From Paragorgia papillata (Eukaryota; Cnidaria; Anthozoa; Scleralcyonacea; Coralliidae), in NCBI GenBank assembly GCA_035771165.1, contig JAWNZC010000314.1:6970001-7034000 (forward strand): a stretch of 64,000 bases of DNA, written 5' to 3'. Made by a program: the position numbers and the translations under genes. Under the pieces are notes generated by a model that searched no databases, was not told the origin of the DNA, and saw nothing but the letters and a program-made list of their open reading frames with translations. This document shows, in pieces, positions 1 to 10,485 of the stretch. Numbering within the stretch: the first letter of the stretch is position 1; each line of letters opens with the position of its first letter.

Positions 1-166
1 TCGAAAAACATACTTTAAGTATTTATTATCACGTAAACGATTCGGTGTTTCTGCTAGACACTAAACTTTAGATTGCCGTCGTCGTCCTAGCTTGCTTAAA
101 CTTATTTTTTTCTAGACCTCTCGATCAGCGTGGGTCGAAAAAAAGAAGGATAGTAATCATAGTAAT

Positions 167-1957
167 TTACCTATTTACGACAAACGCGATCTGATTGGCT
201 TGAAATGCTTGTTCAAAAATGACGTCACGCATAGTGTTTGACATCGCCAGGCCAGCTTCGGTGAGTTTCTTCTGATTGCAAGATGTTTCAACGAAAGTTT
301 GCAATGACTGAGCAAAGCAACACTTGACCAAATTGGAGAGCATTTGGAAGAATTGAACCAGTTTTCCCCATTGCTCTTGTAACTCACCCAGCGCTTTGAT
401 TCCATTAATCAAAACCTCTCGAATGGACTCGAAGTCGATCTTCTGTAAGTCATACTTGGCTAAGTCGGCCAGGATATCTCCATATTGTTTCATTCTCTCC
501 GCCAGGTCTTCACAAGATTTGTCGTAGTGATTTCTGGAATCTTTCAACATCTCTTTCGCAGTTTCGGTTTTGAACCGGGCATTTTGTAAGGCAGACTTTA
601 CCAATTCATCGTCACCACTGCTTTCTTGGTTTGCCTGCACTTGCTTACTAAGTTGCGGTGGATTACTTGGGATACTGTTACCACCAAGAGAAGCACGTGA
701 CGCGACGCCCATAGTCGCAACTCGTGACGACAACTGTTGGGCGCGATCTACGACATCTTTGATGTCCTCACCGTCCTTATTGATAGCTTTTTGCAAATCC
801 AACAACGTTTCACAGATTTCTACCCCGTCAATGCAAAGTTGTTTCACATTCTCGCGGATTTCCAACTCGCTTTCTGGCAATTTCTTCTCCACGATTGTCT
901 CCAGCTGTTTTTTGACGTATTGCGCTCCCTTCCCCTTTCCTATTTTATTCCAGTCAGGTTCTATTCCTCCCTGTTTGTTTTTCCCACCACAAGCCAATCT
1001 CTCCAACCTATCCGTTTGCACTTTGATCTGAGGCACTTTCTTGAAGATTTTCACCGTGACAGATTCATCAGGACTGGTCGGAGACGAAGCAGATGCTTTT
1101 CCTGTAGACGAAGCAGATTCTTTTCCTGTAGACGCATCTGAAGGGAAAGCGCGCATCATCGGGTTTGCCATTTTAAGAAACCCAGTAAAATCTCGAGCAA
1201 CATCAATAACAGCGCCAGCCACCGCTAGCCCGATTAGATCTCCAGTAGAGGGCATTGTATCCAAAGCGTCCTTATAATCATTCTCTGCATTTTTCATTTG
1301 TTTCATCATTTCTTTCTGTTTCTTCTCGGCTTCGGCTTTCTGCGTTTCTATAGACTTCTTATACTCGTTTGCCACTTCAATGGCCGTCTCGGTATCTTTT
1401 ACATTCTGCTCGTACTGACCCCTGGCTCTCGTACAAGCCTCGAGAAGCTCTGCTACCAGTTGCATGACAGCCACGAATTCGTTTTGTACGGATCCCGATA
1501 ATGCTACACACTCTTCAGCAATAGTTTCAATGCTTTTTAAGGCGTTGGGCAGCATCAGAGCCACTTCTTCGGCGGATCCCGAAATGAGGAATTTCACAGC
1601 TGTCCTCACATGCCCATCGACGTTGCCCGAATGTAGGCGAATCTGATCCATGCAGGTGTGAGCCAGGTTAAAAGCCCCCCAGCCCTTGTTGCTAACCTGC
1701 ACCAGACAGGCACGGAATGAATCTGGATATTTGAGCAGTTCAAAGTTGATTGGGTTGGTTTTGTCTTGCAGAGAGAAGTCTGTGTCGGCAGAAACGAGAA
1801 GTAACTGGCCCAGGAGAGCGATAGATACAGGAGCTGGAACGAGAAAACGATCCCAATTTGCATAAGGCGCCATCATCGTTTTCATTTCTTCTTTCTTGTC
1901 AACACCTTTGTTGATGCTCGCCATGGCTTTATCGATTTTCTGAATGCTGTCCGACAT
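167..1957 (-). CDS. Family A coiled-coil/hydrophobic-segment protein A1 (exon 1; gene runs off left edge)
   Basis: Open frame of 596 codons from an ATG at 1957 to a TAA at 167-169. It has no signal peptide. Layout: helical N-terminal region (1-150), long charged coiled coil (about 155-235), Gly/Ala/Val-rich hydrophobic segment (about 237-265), Ser/Ala/Thr-rich linker with repeated STGKxSASS-like units (272-299), then a second helical half (300-596) with a conserved WGKLVQFFQML stretch near 530-540. The apparent stop sits inside AG|GTAAAT, a consensus splice donor, so the coding exon probably ends at 171 and continues in an exon beyond the window, as the paralogue A2 suggests. A2 is near-identical except for five linker residues and scattered substitutions. 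The function is not known. The architecture suggests a membrane-inserting helical-bundle protein (alpha pore-former-like), which is inference. An unspliced transcript could end at the AATAAA on the minus strand at 22-27. Confidence 0.85.
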   Translation of the reverse strand: MSDSIQKIDKAMASINKGVDKKEEMKTMMAPYANWDRFLVPAPVSIALLGQLLLVSADTDFSLQDKTNPINFELLKYPDSFRACLVQVSNKGWGAFNLAHTCMDQIRLHSGNVDGHVRTAVKFLISGSAEEVALMLPNALKSIETIAEECVALSGSVQNEFVAVMQLVAELLEACTRARGQYEQNVKDTETAIEVANEYKKSIETQKAEAEKKQKEMMKQMKNAENDYKDALDTMPSTGDLIGLAVAGAVIDVARDFTGFLKMANPMMRAFPSDASTGKESASSTGKASASSPTSPDESVTVKIFKKVPQIKVQTDRLERLACGGKNKQGGIEPDWNKIGKGKGAQYVKKQLETIVEKKLPESELEIRENVKQLCIDGVEICETLLDLQKAINKDGEDIKDVVDRAQQLSSRVATMGVASRASLGGNSIPSNPPQLSKQVQANQESSGDDELVKSALQNARFKTETAKEMLKDSRNHYDKSCEDLAERMKQYGDILADLAKYDLQKIDFESIREVLINGIKALGELQEQWGKLVQFFQMLSNLVKCCFAQSLQTFVETSCNQKKLTEAGLAMSNTMRDVIFEQAFQANQIAFVVNR

Positions 1958-1995
1958 TGTAAAAATTACTTTAACCTGAAAACAAAGGCAGCGTG
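1958..1995 (-). promoter_or_regulatory. Candidate splice acceptor just upstream of the A1 start codon
   Basis: Read on the minus strand, a pyrimidine-rich tract ends in TTTTCAG at 1976-1978, 18 nt before the ATG. This fits a 5'-UTR intron or a spliced-leader trans-splicing acceptor. The same site in A2 reads TTTTAAG (about 40529-40534), a weaker acceptor. No upstream exon or TATA box is evident. Confidence 0.45.
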
Positions 1996-2014
1996 TAATG
2001 TTAGCGAAACAAAA

Positions 2015-3290
2015 TTTTATACAACATTTTAGATTTATTTATGAACATTTGTATCTAACTGTCCCCTGCGAGCAGAGCCTTCTTTTCCTTATTTCTTCGC
2101 TGAGAGAGAGAGGAAGAAAAGTAGGCTCTGCTGTATTCGGGACTGGTTTCCATTGCGTACAACAGCAGGGAATTTTGTCTGCGCATGCGTCGCGCGAGTT
2201 GTCGTGGGGAGTCTGGGGACTTCAAAAACATAAACAAAGATGGCGGTAATTTTTTTCCCCAACAACCACTGATCTCAATAAGCCGACAACCCTTATGGTC
2301 TTATTTCCCCCAGAAAAAAGGTGTATAGTTTGTAAAACGGCTTGTGAAAGGACACTGGAAACAGTCAGAAGCAGCCTCCCACAACGTGAAGAAATAGAAA
2401 GATATTTTAGTGAATCGTACGATATTCAATTGGGTGACAACGACTTGAGTACGTTTGTGGTCAACTGCATGCCGTGGCTTCAAATGCACGCAGTTTAATT
2501 GAGCTCAAAGCCCCATTTCTACAATTTTTAGAACAAAAAAGTGTCGTTAAAATTTAAGAAAATCAACTGAAGACTGACAATCGGTAAAAATATTTTGAGG
2601 CTATAGGGCAGATTTTGCATTAATTGACAATATTTGCATGTCGTCGCCGCAATGAAATTAGTAGCGTAGGCATGTCAAACTTTATTGTAAGATCTGAGTG
2701 AGACAAAAAAACTGATTATATATTTCTATGTACGAACGGAATTATACATAAATTTAGCACAACGTTGTGGCAGTTAAGAGGTCGTGCTCGACATAAGACA
2801 GAATCTGAGTACGTTTTAAAGACAGCACTAACTAGTAAACAAGTCGTCGGATGAAAGAATGAATACATAATTTACCCACTTTCCCCAATTTTCCCATTAC
2901 GAAATACCTCTCAGATATCAAAAGCAGTAATGGAATAATATGAAACAAGCATTTAAATTTTGCGGAAGAAGGCAGATTTCGAGTTATAGTCGATCAAATA
3001 TTCGCTATCAATTTGACTACAAAGCGGCTTCTTCGTACCATCACTTCATCTTCGATATTTATACACCTTCCTGGCTAAATGTCTTCTTTCACATATCAGA
3101 AGAACGTCAGTGTCTCCACTAATTGGATGACATAGTTTAAAACTCTAGTTGACCGACAGATTGTTAGTAAATCTTGAAGATATCTTGGTCGTCATATACC
3201 TTCTCCAGATTTTCAAAATTTCGCCACAGACGAAATAGCAGGGAATTTTGTCTGCGCTGTTAAAAAATATCGCGGGCTCATCGTGATTTT
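2015..3290. other. Intergenic; possible relic zinc-binding exon
   Basis: No convincing complete gene. At about 2310-2482 (+) a frame reads Cys-x2-Cys followed by a charged helix, preceded by a good acceptor-like tract (TTATTTCCCCCAG at about 2309). It could be a captured or relic exon of a zinc-binding domain. An ATGGCGG motif in a YY1-like context lies near 2238. It does not splice to the candidate exon in phase, so no gene model is offered. The rest is unremarkable AT-rich sequence. Confidence 0.25.
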
Positions 3291-3637
3291 TTTTTGTGTT
3301 TTTTTTTTGTTTTCTTTAGTGTTTTTTTTTTTGTTTTTTTTGAGTTTTTTCAGACAACTCTGAAGATCGTCCACGGGCGTGAAACTCCGAGTAACGACGA
3401 ACACGTTTTAATTTTTCATAAATCATTCGCTCTATCTTTCGAGATATTGAGCACTCTTTTCAAGTCAATTGTTACCTATTATATATTATATTATATTATA
3501 TTATATTTATATTATATTATATTATATTATATTATATTATATTATATTATATTATTATATTATATGTTATATATATATATATATATACATATATATTTTA
3601 GATTGAACTATATATATACACACATATATATATATAT

Positions 3638-3702
<65 letters not shown>
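3287..3702. repeat. T-rich, TATAT/TATTA and TA low-complexity block
   Basis: T-rich run at 3289-3350, then TATTA-type repeats (3477-3560) and long (TA)n tracts up to 3702. It directly abuts the first stand-alone hammerhead repeat. Between them, 3360-3394 carries a degenerate hammerhead-like core (CTGAAGA, a possible stem II, GAAA, a short stem III ending in GTA) but no stem I. Confidence 0.85.
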
Positions 3703-3704
<2 letters not shown>

Positions 3705-3911
3705 ACGCTCACTACCCTTGTGGAAGTTTGAGCACTCTGGGCCCATGCGCACTTCACGCTATCTGAATGTATTTCACCGATGCTGTCCCACATGCGGTTG
3801 TCACCGACGATCGCATGTGTATAAGTAATTGATGAAATTCATTCAGATTGTTCCAAGCTACACTGATGAGCTGTTGTTCAGCGAAACACCGTGTCTGTAG
3901 ATTGAACTATA
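3703..3911 (+). mobile_element. Short hammerhead-bearing repeat, copy 1
   Basis: About 210-bp unit beginning GCAACGCTCACTACCC and ending at AGATTGAACTATAT, bounded on both sides by (TA)n. A near-identical direct copy lies at 4200-4412 and an inverted copy at about 18332-18541. It has no ORF. Its 3' end carries a hammerhead ribozyme. It resembles the ribozyme-bearing ends of Penelope-like elements or a non-autonomous retrozyme-like derivative, but cannot be assigned further. Confidence 0.7.
3858..3900 (+). ncRNA. Hammerhead ribozyme (copy 1)
   Basis: All core elements are present in order: stem I 5' strand CTACA, core CTGATGA, stem II GCTG-TTGTT-CAGC, core GAAA, short stem III (ACAC/GTGT closed by one C), cleavage triplet GTC, and stem I 3' strand TGTAG, which pairs fully with CTACA. 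Predicted cleavage is after C3895. The very short stem III is typical of retroelement hammerheads, which may act as dimers. Confidence 0.85.
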
Positions 3912-4199
3912 TATATATATATATATATATATACAAAGTATGAAGTATAGTTTACCTTAAAGTCTTCGCTACCAGTAAACTATTAAAGTCTTCGCTACCA
4001 GTAAACTATACTTCATACTTTGTATTTTGCTCTATCTATATATGGTATTGAGCACTCTCTAACATTTCGTGAACCAAAACTCACTCACTTATATATATAT
4101 ATAGTTCAATCTACAGACACGGTGTTATATATATATATATAGTATATATATGTGTTGAGCACTCTGTGAAGTTGCCGTGGGTACCTATTAGCGATAATG

Positions 4200-4408
4200 C
4201 AACGCTCACTACCCTTGTGGAAGTTTGAGCACTCTGGGGGCCCATGCGCACTTCACACTATCTGAATGTATTTCACCGATGCTGTCCCACATGCGGTTGT
4301 CACCGACGATCGCATGTGTATAAGTAATTGATGAAATTCATTCAGATTGTTCCAAGCTACACTGATGAGCTGTTGTACAGCGAAACACCGTGTCTGTAGA
4401 TTGAACTA

Positions 4409-4412
<4 letters not shown>
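4200..4412 (+). mobile_element. Short hammerhead-bearing repeat, copy 2
   Basis: Second direct copy of the 3703-3911 repeat. It starts GCAACGCTCACTACCC and is preceded by a further GAGCACTCT-containing stretch (4156-4199) that may belong to the same element. It is followed by (TA)n to about 4448. Between copies 1 and 2, an inverted repeat around TAAAGTCTTCGCTACCAG (3935-4024) and a fragment with AACATTTCGTGAACC (4050-4090) look like other pieces of the same element type. Confidence 0.7.
4357..4399 (+). ncRNA. Hammerhead ribozyme (copy 2)
   Basis: Same fold as the copy at 3858: CTACA / CTGATGA / GCTG-TTGTA-CAGC / GAAA / short stem III / GTC / TGTAG. The difference I see from copy 1 is in the stem II loop (TTGTA for TTGTT), so no pairing or core base is lost. 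Confidence 0.85.
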
Positions 4413-4451
<39 letters not shown>

Positions 4452-4464
4452 ACTATTTATAAAC

Positions 4465-4860
4465 CGCGCAGGAGGGCTTTATCGGATATACAACACGAGG
4501 CGATAGCCTCGTGTTTTATATCCGATAAAGCCCGTACTGCAAGGTTTTTAAATGGCTTCTAAAAAGAATCACTTCATACGTTCATTGGCGTAGTAATTTT
4601 GAAAATTAAGCTTATCTCAGCCGTTAAAAACCAGCGAGAAACTTAGAGCGAGTCTATATCACATATATAGATCCGATACGCTCATGATTTTTCTTTGTGT
4701 TTTCCTCATGAATTATTAATGAATTTTAGAAATATATATATATATATCTGTATCTATGTATCTGTATTTATCTATCTGTATCTATGTATCTGTATCTATG
4801 TATCTGTATTTATCTATCTGTATCTATCTATCTATCTGTATCTATCTATCTGTATCAAGG
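4465..4860. repeat. Foldback palindrome and TCTG/TATC microsatellite
   Basis: 4473-4540 is a hairpin around a CACGAGGCGATAGCCTCGTG apex, flanked by GGGCTTTATCGGATAT and its inverse. 4733-4858 is a TA then (TATC/TGTA)n tract next to the non-LTR fragment that follows. Confidence 0.8.
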
Positions 4861-4863
4861 TAG

Positions 4864-5262
4864 CTAGTGTACTCTCTTTCAATACTTAAGAAAATCAGAA
4901 AAACTCTCAAACAACAAAACCTTTGTAATCTATACAAAGCAACTATTGAACCATATTTTGACTATTGTTGTGTTGTTTGGGATAGTATTGGCATTGAACT
5001 AACGAAAAAATTACAGAGACTGCAAAATAGAGCTGCTCGTATTATAACAGGAATTCCGTATACGACCAGCTCTAATGTAGTCTTAGATACCTTAAAATGG
5101 TCTTCATTAAAAAACCGACGACTTTATCAAAAAGCAATATTAATGTTCAAAATAGCAAATGGGTTGGCTCTGACTATATGAAAGAGATTTTCCAATCTAA
5201 TTTTGGTTCCAAAACATATTATTTGAGAAAGTCAAAGAAAGATCTTAATCTTCCTCAAAACA
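4864..5262 (+). pseudogene. 5'-truncated non-LTR retrotransposon fragment (RT C-terminal region)
   Basis: A reading frame through about 5180 matches the post-catalytic region of CR1/L2-type reverse transcriptases: an N-terminal YKATIEPYFDYCCVVWD stretch, then LQNRAARIITG and a later LYQKAILMFKIANG helix. The catalytic domain is absent and the frame breaks after about 5180, although RT-like sequence continues. The fragment abuts a microsatellite on its 5' side and a TA tract at 5275. It is a dead copy. Confidence 0.75.
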
Positions 5263-5999
5263 AAACCAACTATTAATATATATATATATATATGTATCTC
5301 TATACGTATTTAGTATAAATTCACAAGTTTATAATGCAAATCCTCGAATTTCATTGGCTGTTGCAGGAGTTTATAATTGGTGATATAAACCTCTGGGATA
5401 AACCAATGAAAGTCATTCTTTTAAAAAAATTGACCAATGACAAAATGCGTAGTATAGCACGAACAGTGATCATTAGAGCCAGCGGTTGTTCTGTTAAGCG
5501 ACAATGGCGCCGAAATTATAACGGAGTGGGCAAATGAAAGAAGAAATTGAACATTTAGGCGAAGCAATACGTTCTACAGAAAACAAAAACGGCTACAAAA
5601 TGGTTAGAATGGAAATTATTAATGGTAAGATCGTTAAATTGTTTATCTGTGGTCGTTTAAAACGAAATAACTGCAAACAAAACACATTTCAAAATTACGC
5701 TTGCTGTTGACAAGATTTCGTGATGTAAACTATATGCTAAATTGAATGTTTCTTTCAACTTTTTGTCACTTTTACAAAACAAATGAGTGAATATATATTG
5801 TTTCAATATTGTACATAAAAATCCATGCTAAATTATGCAAGAAAACTTTTCTTTTCCATCAATTACTGTACGGGCCAAGCAGATGTCCGAAATGACTGTT
5901 GAACGTTTGTTGTTGGCTGTTAAAAAATGTATTAAACGAGCCTCAAAGAATATGTTATGGTCGAGAATTTATTTAACTTTTGTTGGTAAATTTATACTA
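5263..5999. other. Intergenic, no gene seen
   Basis: Short TA tract at 5275-5292, then AT-rich sequence. The small open frames at 5334 and 5835 show no recognisable domain or splice context. The latter runs into the foldback at 6000. Confidence 0.6.
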
Positions 6000-6106
6000 A
6001 AACAATTAGACAACTCGCCCTCGTTTTCTATGAGCGATAGTCAACTCGGCTTCGCCTCGTTGACAATTCGCTCATAGAAAACTCGGGCTCGTTGTCTAAT
6101 TGTTAA
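6000..6106. repeat. Foldback palindrome with CTCGGCTTCGCCTCG apex
   Basis: AACAATTAGACAACTCG on the left is inverted at the right end (about 6090-6106). The inner arms contain TTCTATGAGCGA and its inverse, and the apex is GTCAACTCGGCTTCGCCTCG. The same apex sequence recurs in otherwise different foldbacks at 47.7 and 47.9 kb. Confidence 0.85.
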
Positions 6107-6200
6107 ATATTGACCATTGTTCGTACCCATTGTAGCAAATTCTGGAGGTGTCTATTAATTCAGTTCAGTTATATAACGTAGTGGGTTTTTTATATGCACT

Positions 6201-6798
6201 TTAAGGTGGCTCCCTACGGTAATTCAATAGGGGACTGGTGACTAGAAATAGTATCGCTACGCATGTGTAAATAGCGATCTTGTCGATTCGAAATTCTATG
6301 ACCGCGTCGACATATAGATGTTAGACTTGTAGACGTTTTCTTCGGTGAATTTTGCTAAAATTTTGTAAATAAGTAGTTTATAAAAAGTTCTAAAGTATAT
6401 ATCATTTTAAAAAAATTTCATAAGACAGAACTTTTTTAAATCGATAATTTTTATAGCGAAAAATCTGTCCGTACAACCCTCTCTGATTTTGTGCATGGAT
6501 ATTCTCCACAACAGTATCTATCATCTCAGCAATTTTTAAAAAATTTCACCGAAGCAAACTGAAGACATGCCGCTTCAATTAGGCAATATTTGAAAATATA
6601 ACAAAGTTCCAACATCATTATTACCATGGTAACAGCAAATAATTGAACATTTTGATAGGTATTTTATATCTGTGATAGTTCTGCTATAGTAAGGTCTACT
6701 TAGTATTTATCTAACATATTTTTAAACTTGTGAATAACATTAGATAATGAGCGTATGAAATAGCGCGTATTTATTGAAACTATAGGGAGCCACCTTAA
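6201..6798. mobile_element. MITE with TTAAGGTGGCTCCCTA terminal inverted repeats
   Basis: The left end TTAAGGTGGCTCCCTA is mirrored at the right by TAGGGAGCCACCTTAA. The interior (about 570 bp) has no ORF. TTAA at both ends is compatible with a TTAA target (piggyBac-like) or with part of the terminal repeat. Confidence 0.8.
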
Positions 6799-7027
6799 AA
6801 GGGGGCGATTACATGGAGCGGGCTAGCCCGGTAAGCCGGGATGAGTTTTGAATTGACGTGGATGATTTCAGGCCGAAATTCGCAGTTATCAAGCAAATAA
6901 GGGCAAAGTTACGTTAGTTTTACTTCAGTTTTACCTTACACTAATTAGTCTATTATTTATTTTGTAAGCCCATCGTTAATAAAAAGATTGTTATAGTCTT
7001 AGCTAACCCATGCACGAAAGCGTCTTC
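6799..7027. other. Short intergenic spacer
   Basis: Contains a GGGCTAGCCCGGTAAGCCGGG-rich short inverted motif at about 6821-6841. Nothing else was recognised. Confidence 0.5.
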
Positions 7028-7428
7028 ACGAAGACGACTTACTACGGTTCCAGTTTGAGCGTGGACACGCGTAATTTGACAACACACGTTTCAAGCGGGA
7101 AACTAACATTTTGCTAAGGCCAAACGGCATTGTTTCTTCGCGAAAACATCGCGTTGTGGGGTTTGTCAGCGAAATGGCCGGTCGGAAAAGAACTGTGGAG
7201 TTCTTAGCTTCACTCGACGAAGATTTAATTGTGTATAAAGATGAGTTATAAACATGACAAAATTGACAACATTTGCTTTGAAAATTTGGCGCTCGTTTCA
7301 AATTGAAACAATACCGTTTGGCCTTAGTAACGTTACAGTTTCCGCTTAGCAACATGTTAGTTTCCCGTGTGAAACGTGTGTCGTCAAATTACGCGTGTCC
7401 ACGCTCAAACCGGAACCGTAGTAATTTA
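7028..7428. mobile_element. MITE with about 110-bp terminal inverted repeats
   Basis: TTACTACGGTTCC at the left end mirrors GGAACCGTAGTAA at the right. The arms extend inward through GTGGACACGCGTAATTTGAC and beyond. The centre (about 7150-7290) has no ORF of note. The small open frames across it are products of the palindrome. Confidence 0.85.
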
Positions 7429-7956
7429 TTAAGTCTTCGCTATGATCACGAAACACACGAACAACATTTTGATGTTCTATTTCAGTTCCTTTCAGCGCTA
7501 TTTATTTACAGTCAAGTAAACGAACGCGTATCGACCAATACGTGCTAATAACTATGTATATTTTTAACTACTTTGTGTTCGTTCACGTCAATTAAACACA
7601 CAGCATGGCTTGTTTGCCATAATAAAACACGTATTCAGCTTCGTTGCACCGCGAGACCATGGCCAAAAATTACGGACATTTAAGCCAACACTACCCAAAT
7701 TTTATTACTGTTATATTTTAGTATATGTTTATAAAACATATATATATATAGTTCAGTACATACTACACATAGATCAGGCAATACTTCAGTTTTCGGTAAC
7801 TTTATAATTACAGTTGCTTGTTTAACTGCAAAGAGTTGCCTAAATGTTTTCGTCCCATTTGAAGCAGCACTTCATTTGCAATAGTAACTTCTAGTATAAA
7901 ACTAAAGTTCTGTTTAATGATCTTTTTTATCGGTAATTACAGGCAAGGCCGCTCGA
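7429..7956. other. Intergenic, no gene seen
   Basis: AT-rich DNA with a short TA tract at about 7738-7750. No domain, splice context or repeat was recognised. Confidence 0.6.
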
Positions 7957-9300
7957 TAGCGTAGCAAATGGTACGCCAAGAATAAATAGTTAGTTCGATA
8001 ACGAAATACTGACGTTCCGAGCGAAGCCCTTCATTATAATAAGTTTGAGCTATCTATACTCAGCCTCTCTCTCAAACGTCAGCATCCGTCAGTTTTCATT
8101 CATGGTCGTCAAGGGAAGACTCCAGCAAAGCGGGAAGTATAATTAGTATTAAATGATTACTATTACAATTATACTTCTGACGAACGGCATACTAAACAAG
8201 AATGAAAGTTTTATATCAATAATAAACTTATAGTGCATGCATTATATCCCCTTTTTAAACCTGCTCAGTCTAGCATTAGTAGCATATGATTGCAGCAGTG
8301 TAGTGTTACGGTATCTTCTCATCTGAACAAGACGGAGAATGTTTAGTTGTTGTGTAACGAAATGGTAGACTTTGTTGAAAGGTTGGAACTTCTGGCTGTT
8401 TTGTTACTGTTCATTTGTTGTTATTAGTTGGTAATTCGTGAGACAATAAATAAATGATTATTTTTTATTTAATTTACATTATGAACAAGCATGACGAAGA
8501 TGCAAAGATGGGCGCTAAAAATATATTTCTGCCACAACCTTTCGCAGTCATCTTAACTCATGTTTCAGTCAGTGCAACCTATAAAATAAACACAGCTAAA
8601 ACCATATGTATGCTGTGTACGAAAACCTAAACTGCTAAAAGTTCTATTTCTGACTGCAACCGATTTGCAGTCACCCCTTTCACTCACTCCCACAATAGGG
8701 ACTTTACGATGCTAGGACGACGGCCGTCAAAAAGCAACATTTGTATTAGAAAAGGTCACGACTAACTCACTATTATATTAGATATTTGAAGCTAGTTTAA
8801 TGACTTTCAAAACGCCCCAATACTGCTAAAATGGTTGTAGTGTCAGCATCGAAGTCAATCTTCAATCAGTTCTTATATTTTGGTCAGTTGACCTCGCCCT
8901 GAAGACGTCAATATCAAACTTACCAGCAATGTATTTCTGCAATGTCTTTCCTCAGTATATCTTCAGATCTTCTTCACAAGTGAAAAACTAAAACTTACTC
9001 TCTCTTTTTATAGTCTCGTCTGTTTACTGAACACAATGTGCATTACTTGTCATGCGCTGAAATTGCGCGGTATGATATACCTTAAAAGAAAAGACCGACA
9101 CGCATGTGCTTAGATTGATATTTAATTGAGCAGCAACAGCTAGGTTGGCTATAATTCTTTTGCTTAGGCTAGCTCTTGTGTTTAGGTAACACTTTAAGCC
9201 TGAATCCCATGCACTTGTGAAATAAGCACAAGAACAAGCCATAAGCACAAGAGCTGTAAAAAAGAGAAAACAAAGGTTCTTTTGTCTCGTGCTTACGCCT
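7957..9300. repeat. Upstream flank of B1, duplicated upstream of B2
   Basis: From GATAGCGTAGCAAATGGTA onward this region matches 14984-16220 with small indels. It is the left part of the local tandem duplication that produced B1 and B2. It contains no convincing gene. A CGTTCCGAGCGAAGCCCTTCA motif (8012-8032) is a decayed relative of the CTGACGAAGGGC/GCTCGAAACG motif downstream of the B genes. Confidence 0.85.
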
Positions 9301-10214
9301 GTTTTACCCCGGTTCACACAACTATTTTGTTTGTGCATGCTTATATGCTTATTTCAAAAGTGTGAATCAGGCGTTAGAGTATCAGGTACAAAAATTATAC
9401 TATTACTGACCTTGGTTATAAGTAATTTAATGATGGATACGTCACGATACGATTTACACGAGATTTTTCGAAGGAGGGAAAATGACAAGCCGTTACGAAA
9501 TGGTGATTTGGTATAGCACACCACGACGCTCCGCAGTTGAAATGACGAAGAAAGTATTGTTTCAAAAAACCCTGTTTTTCTTAAAATGAAGTCAAAACGA
9601 TATTAAATCGTGTATAAGGGCCAGATTTGGGCACTGTTTTATAAGTTTTGGAAGCTTCGTATTGGTAACGTGCATCAAAGAACAACGGAACGGAACTACG
9701 GAAGACATCGGTACACGAGAACGAGCAAAAGAAGGAAAGAAAGAAACAAAGAAACAAAGGAAACAAAGAATAGCGAGACGGAAGCTTCTACAGGAGGGCA
9801 AAAAAATGCATTTTATCGTATTCATAACAACGTATTAATAGCAAGCGTTTTTCAATCCCGTTGCGTTTACACGGCCAAATTAAGCGAGGTTAAAACTAAT
9901 CGCGATTAATTTACGCCGATCTGTTTACACGGACATTTTAAGGCCGCTTAAAGTCAGACACTCAGATGTGGCTCAGATCCCGCTTAAATTTTGGCCATCT
10001 CAGAAATCAAACGGCGAATGTTATGCCGAATGCAATTATTTGTTTTTAATTTATTATCGAGTCGGTTTTCTTTGTTCTTCCGTGGTCTTTTTATCGCATA
10101 AAGACCTTGAATAATAATTAGATACGAAATGAAGAAAAAAAACAAGGAAAATCTTTGTCCAAGGTGGAAAAAATAGACAAAACTTTGTTGGAAAACCTCC
10201 TCGATAATAAATTA
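9301..10214. other. Intergenic, no gene seen
   Basis: AT-rich spacer. The open frame at 9610-9909 is Lys/Arg/Thr-rich low complexity (AAAGAAACAAAG repeats) and looks non-coding. This stretch is mostly missing from the B2 copy of the duplication. Confidence 0.55.
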
Positions 10215-10325
10215 AGTCAGATAAATCCCTCGAACGTTGGGATGTATGCGATACAAAGCCCTCGGACGCTGCGCGTCCTCGGGTCTTTATATAGCATACA
10301 TCCCTCGTTCTCGGGATTTATCTAT
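10215..10325. repeat. Foldback palindrome
   Basis: GATAAATCCCTCGAACG and TTCTCGGGATTTATC are inverted arms around a GCCCTCGGACGCTGCGCGTC apex. The apex is similar in style to the CTCGGCTTCGCCTCG apices elsewhere in the window. Confidence 0.8.
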
Positions 10326-10485
10326 TACATATACCGCATGTATTAAACTATTTTATATGTGGAAGAGTTAAACTGACTCGTTCCAAGATTTATTACCATG
10401 TCTTATGCAGTTTGCCGCAATTATAACTCATTCAAATCTGAGAACTTTTTCATATATTTTATGGTGGACACAATATACGATGATC

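Larger units (their letters stand above)
1..2014. repeat. Segmental duplication carrying family A, left copy
   Basis: Bases 1-2014 align almost base for base with 38573-40569. The match starts at the window edge and ends shortly upstream of the ATG, after AAACAAAATT, so the duplicated block covers the gene, about 60 bp of upstream DNA and part of the downstream intron. The differences seen are a 3-bp indel near 148, a linker length change and scattered substitutions. Confidence 0.95.

Noticed and set aside
570..1646. Several plus-strand frames opposite the A1 gene
   Set aside because: They are shadows of the minus-strand gene; the same shadows appear opposite A2.
2238..2498. A two-exon gene from ATGGCG|GTAATT to the cysteine-containing frame at 2310
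   Set aside because: The junction is out of phase and reaches a stop within a few codons, so only a possible relic exon was recorded.
3360..3394. A fourth functional hammerhead
   Set aside because: CTGAAGA, a plausible stem II, GAAA and a short stem III are present, but I find no stem I pairing.
3294..3793. Ile/Tyr-rich frames
   Set aside because: Products of TA and TATTA repeats; no coding signal.
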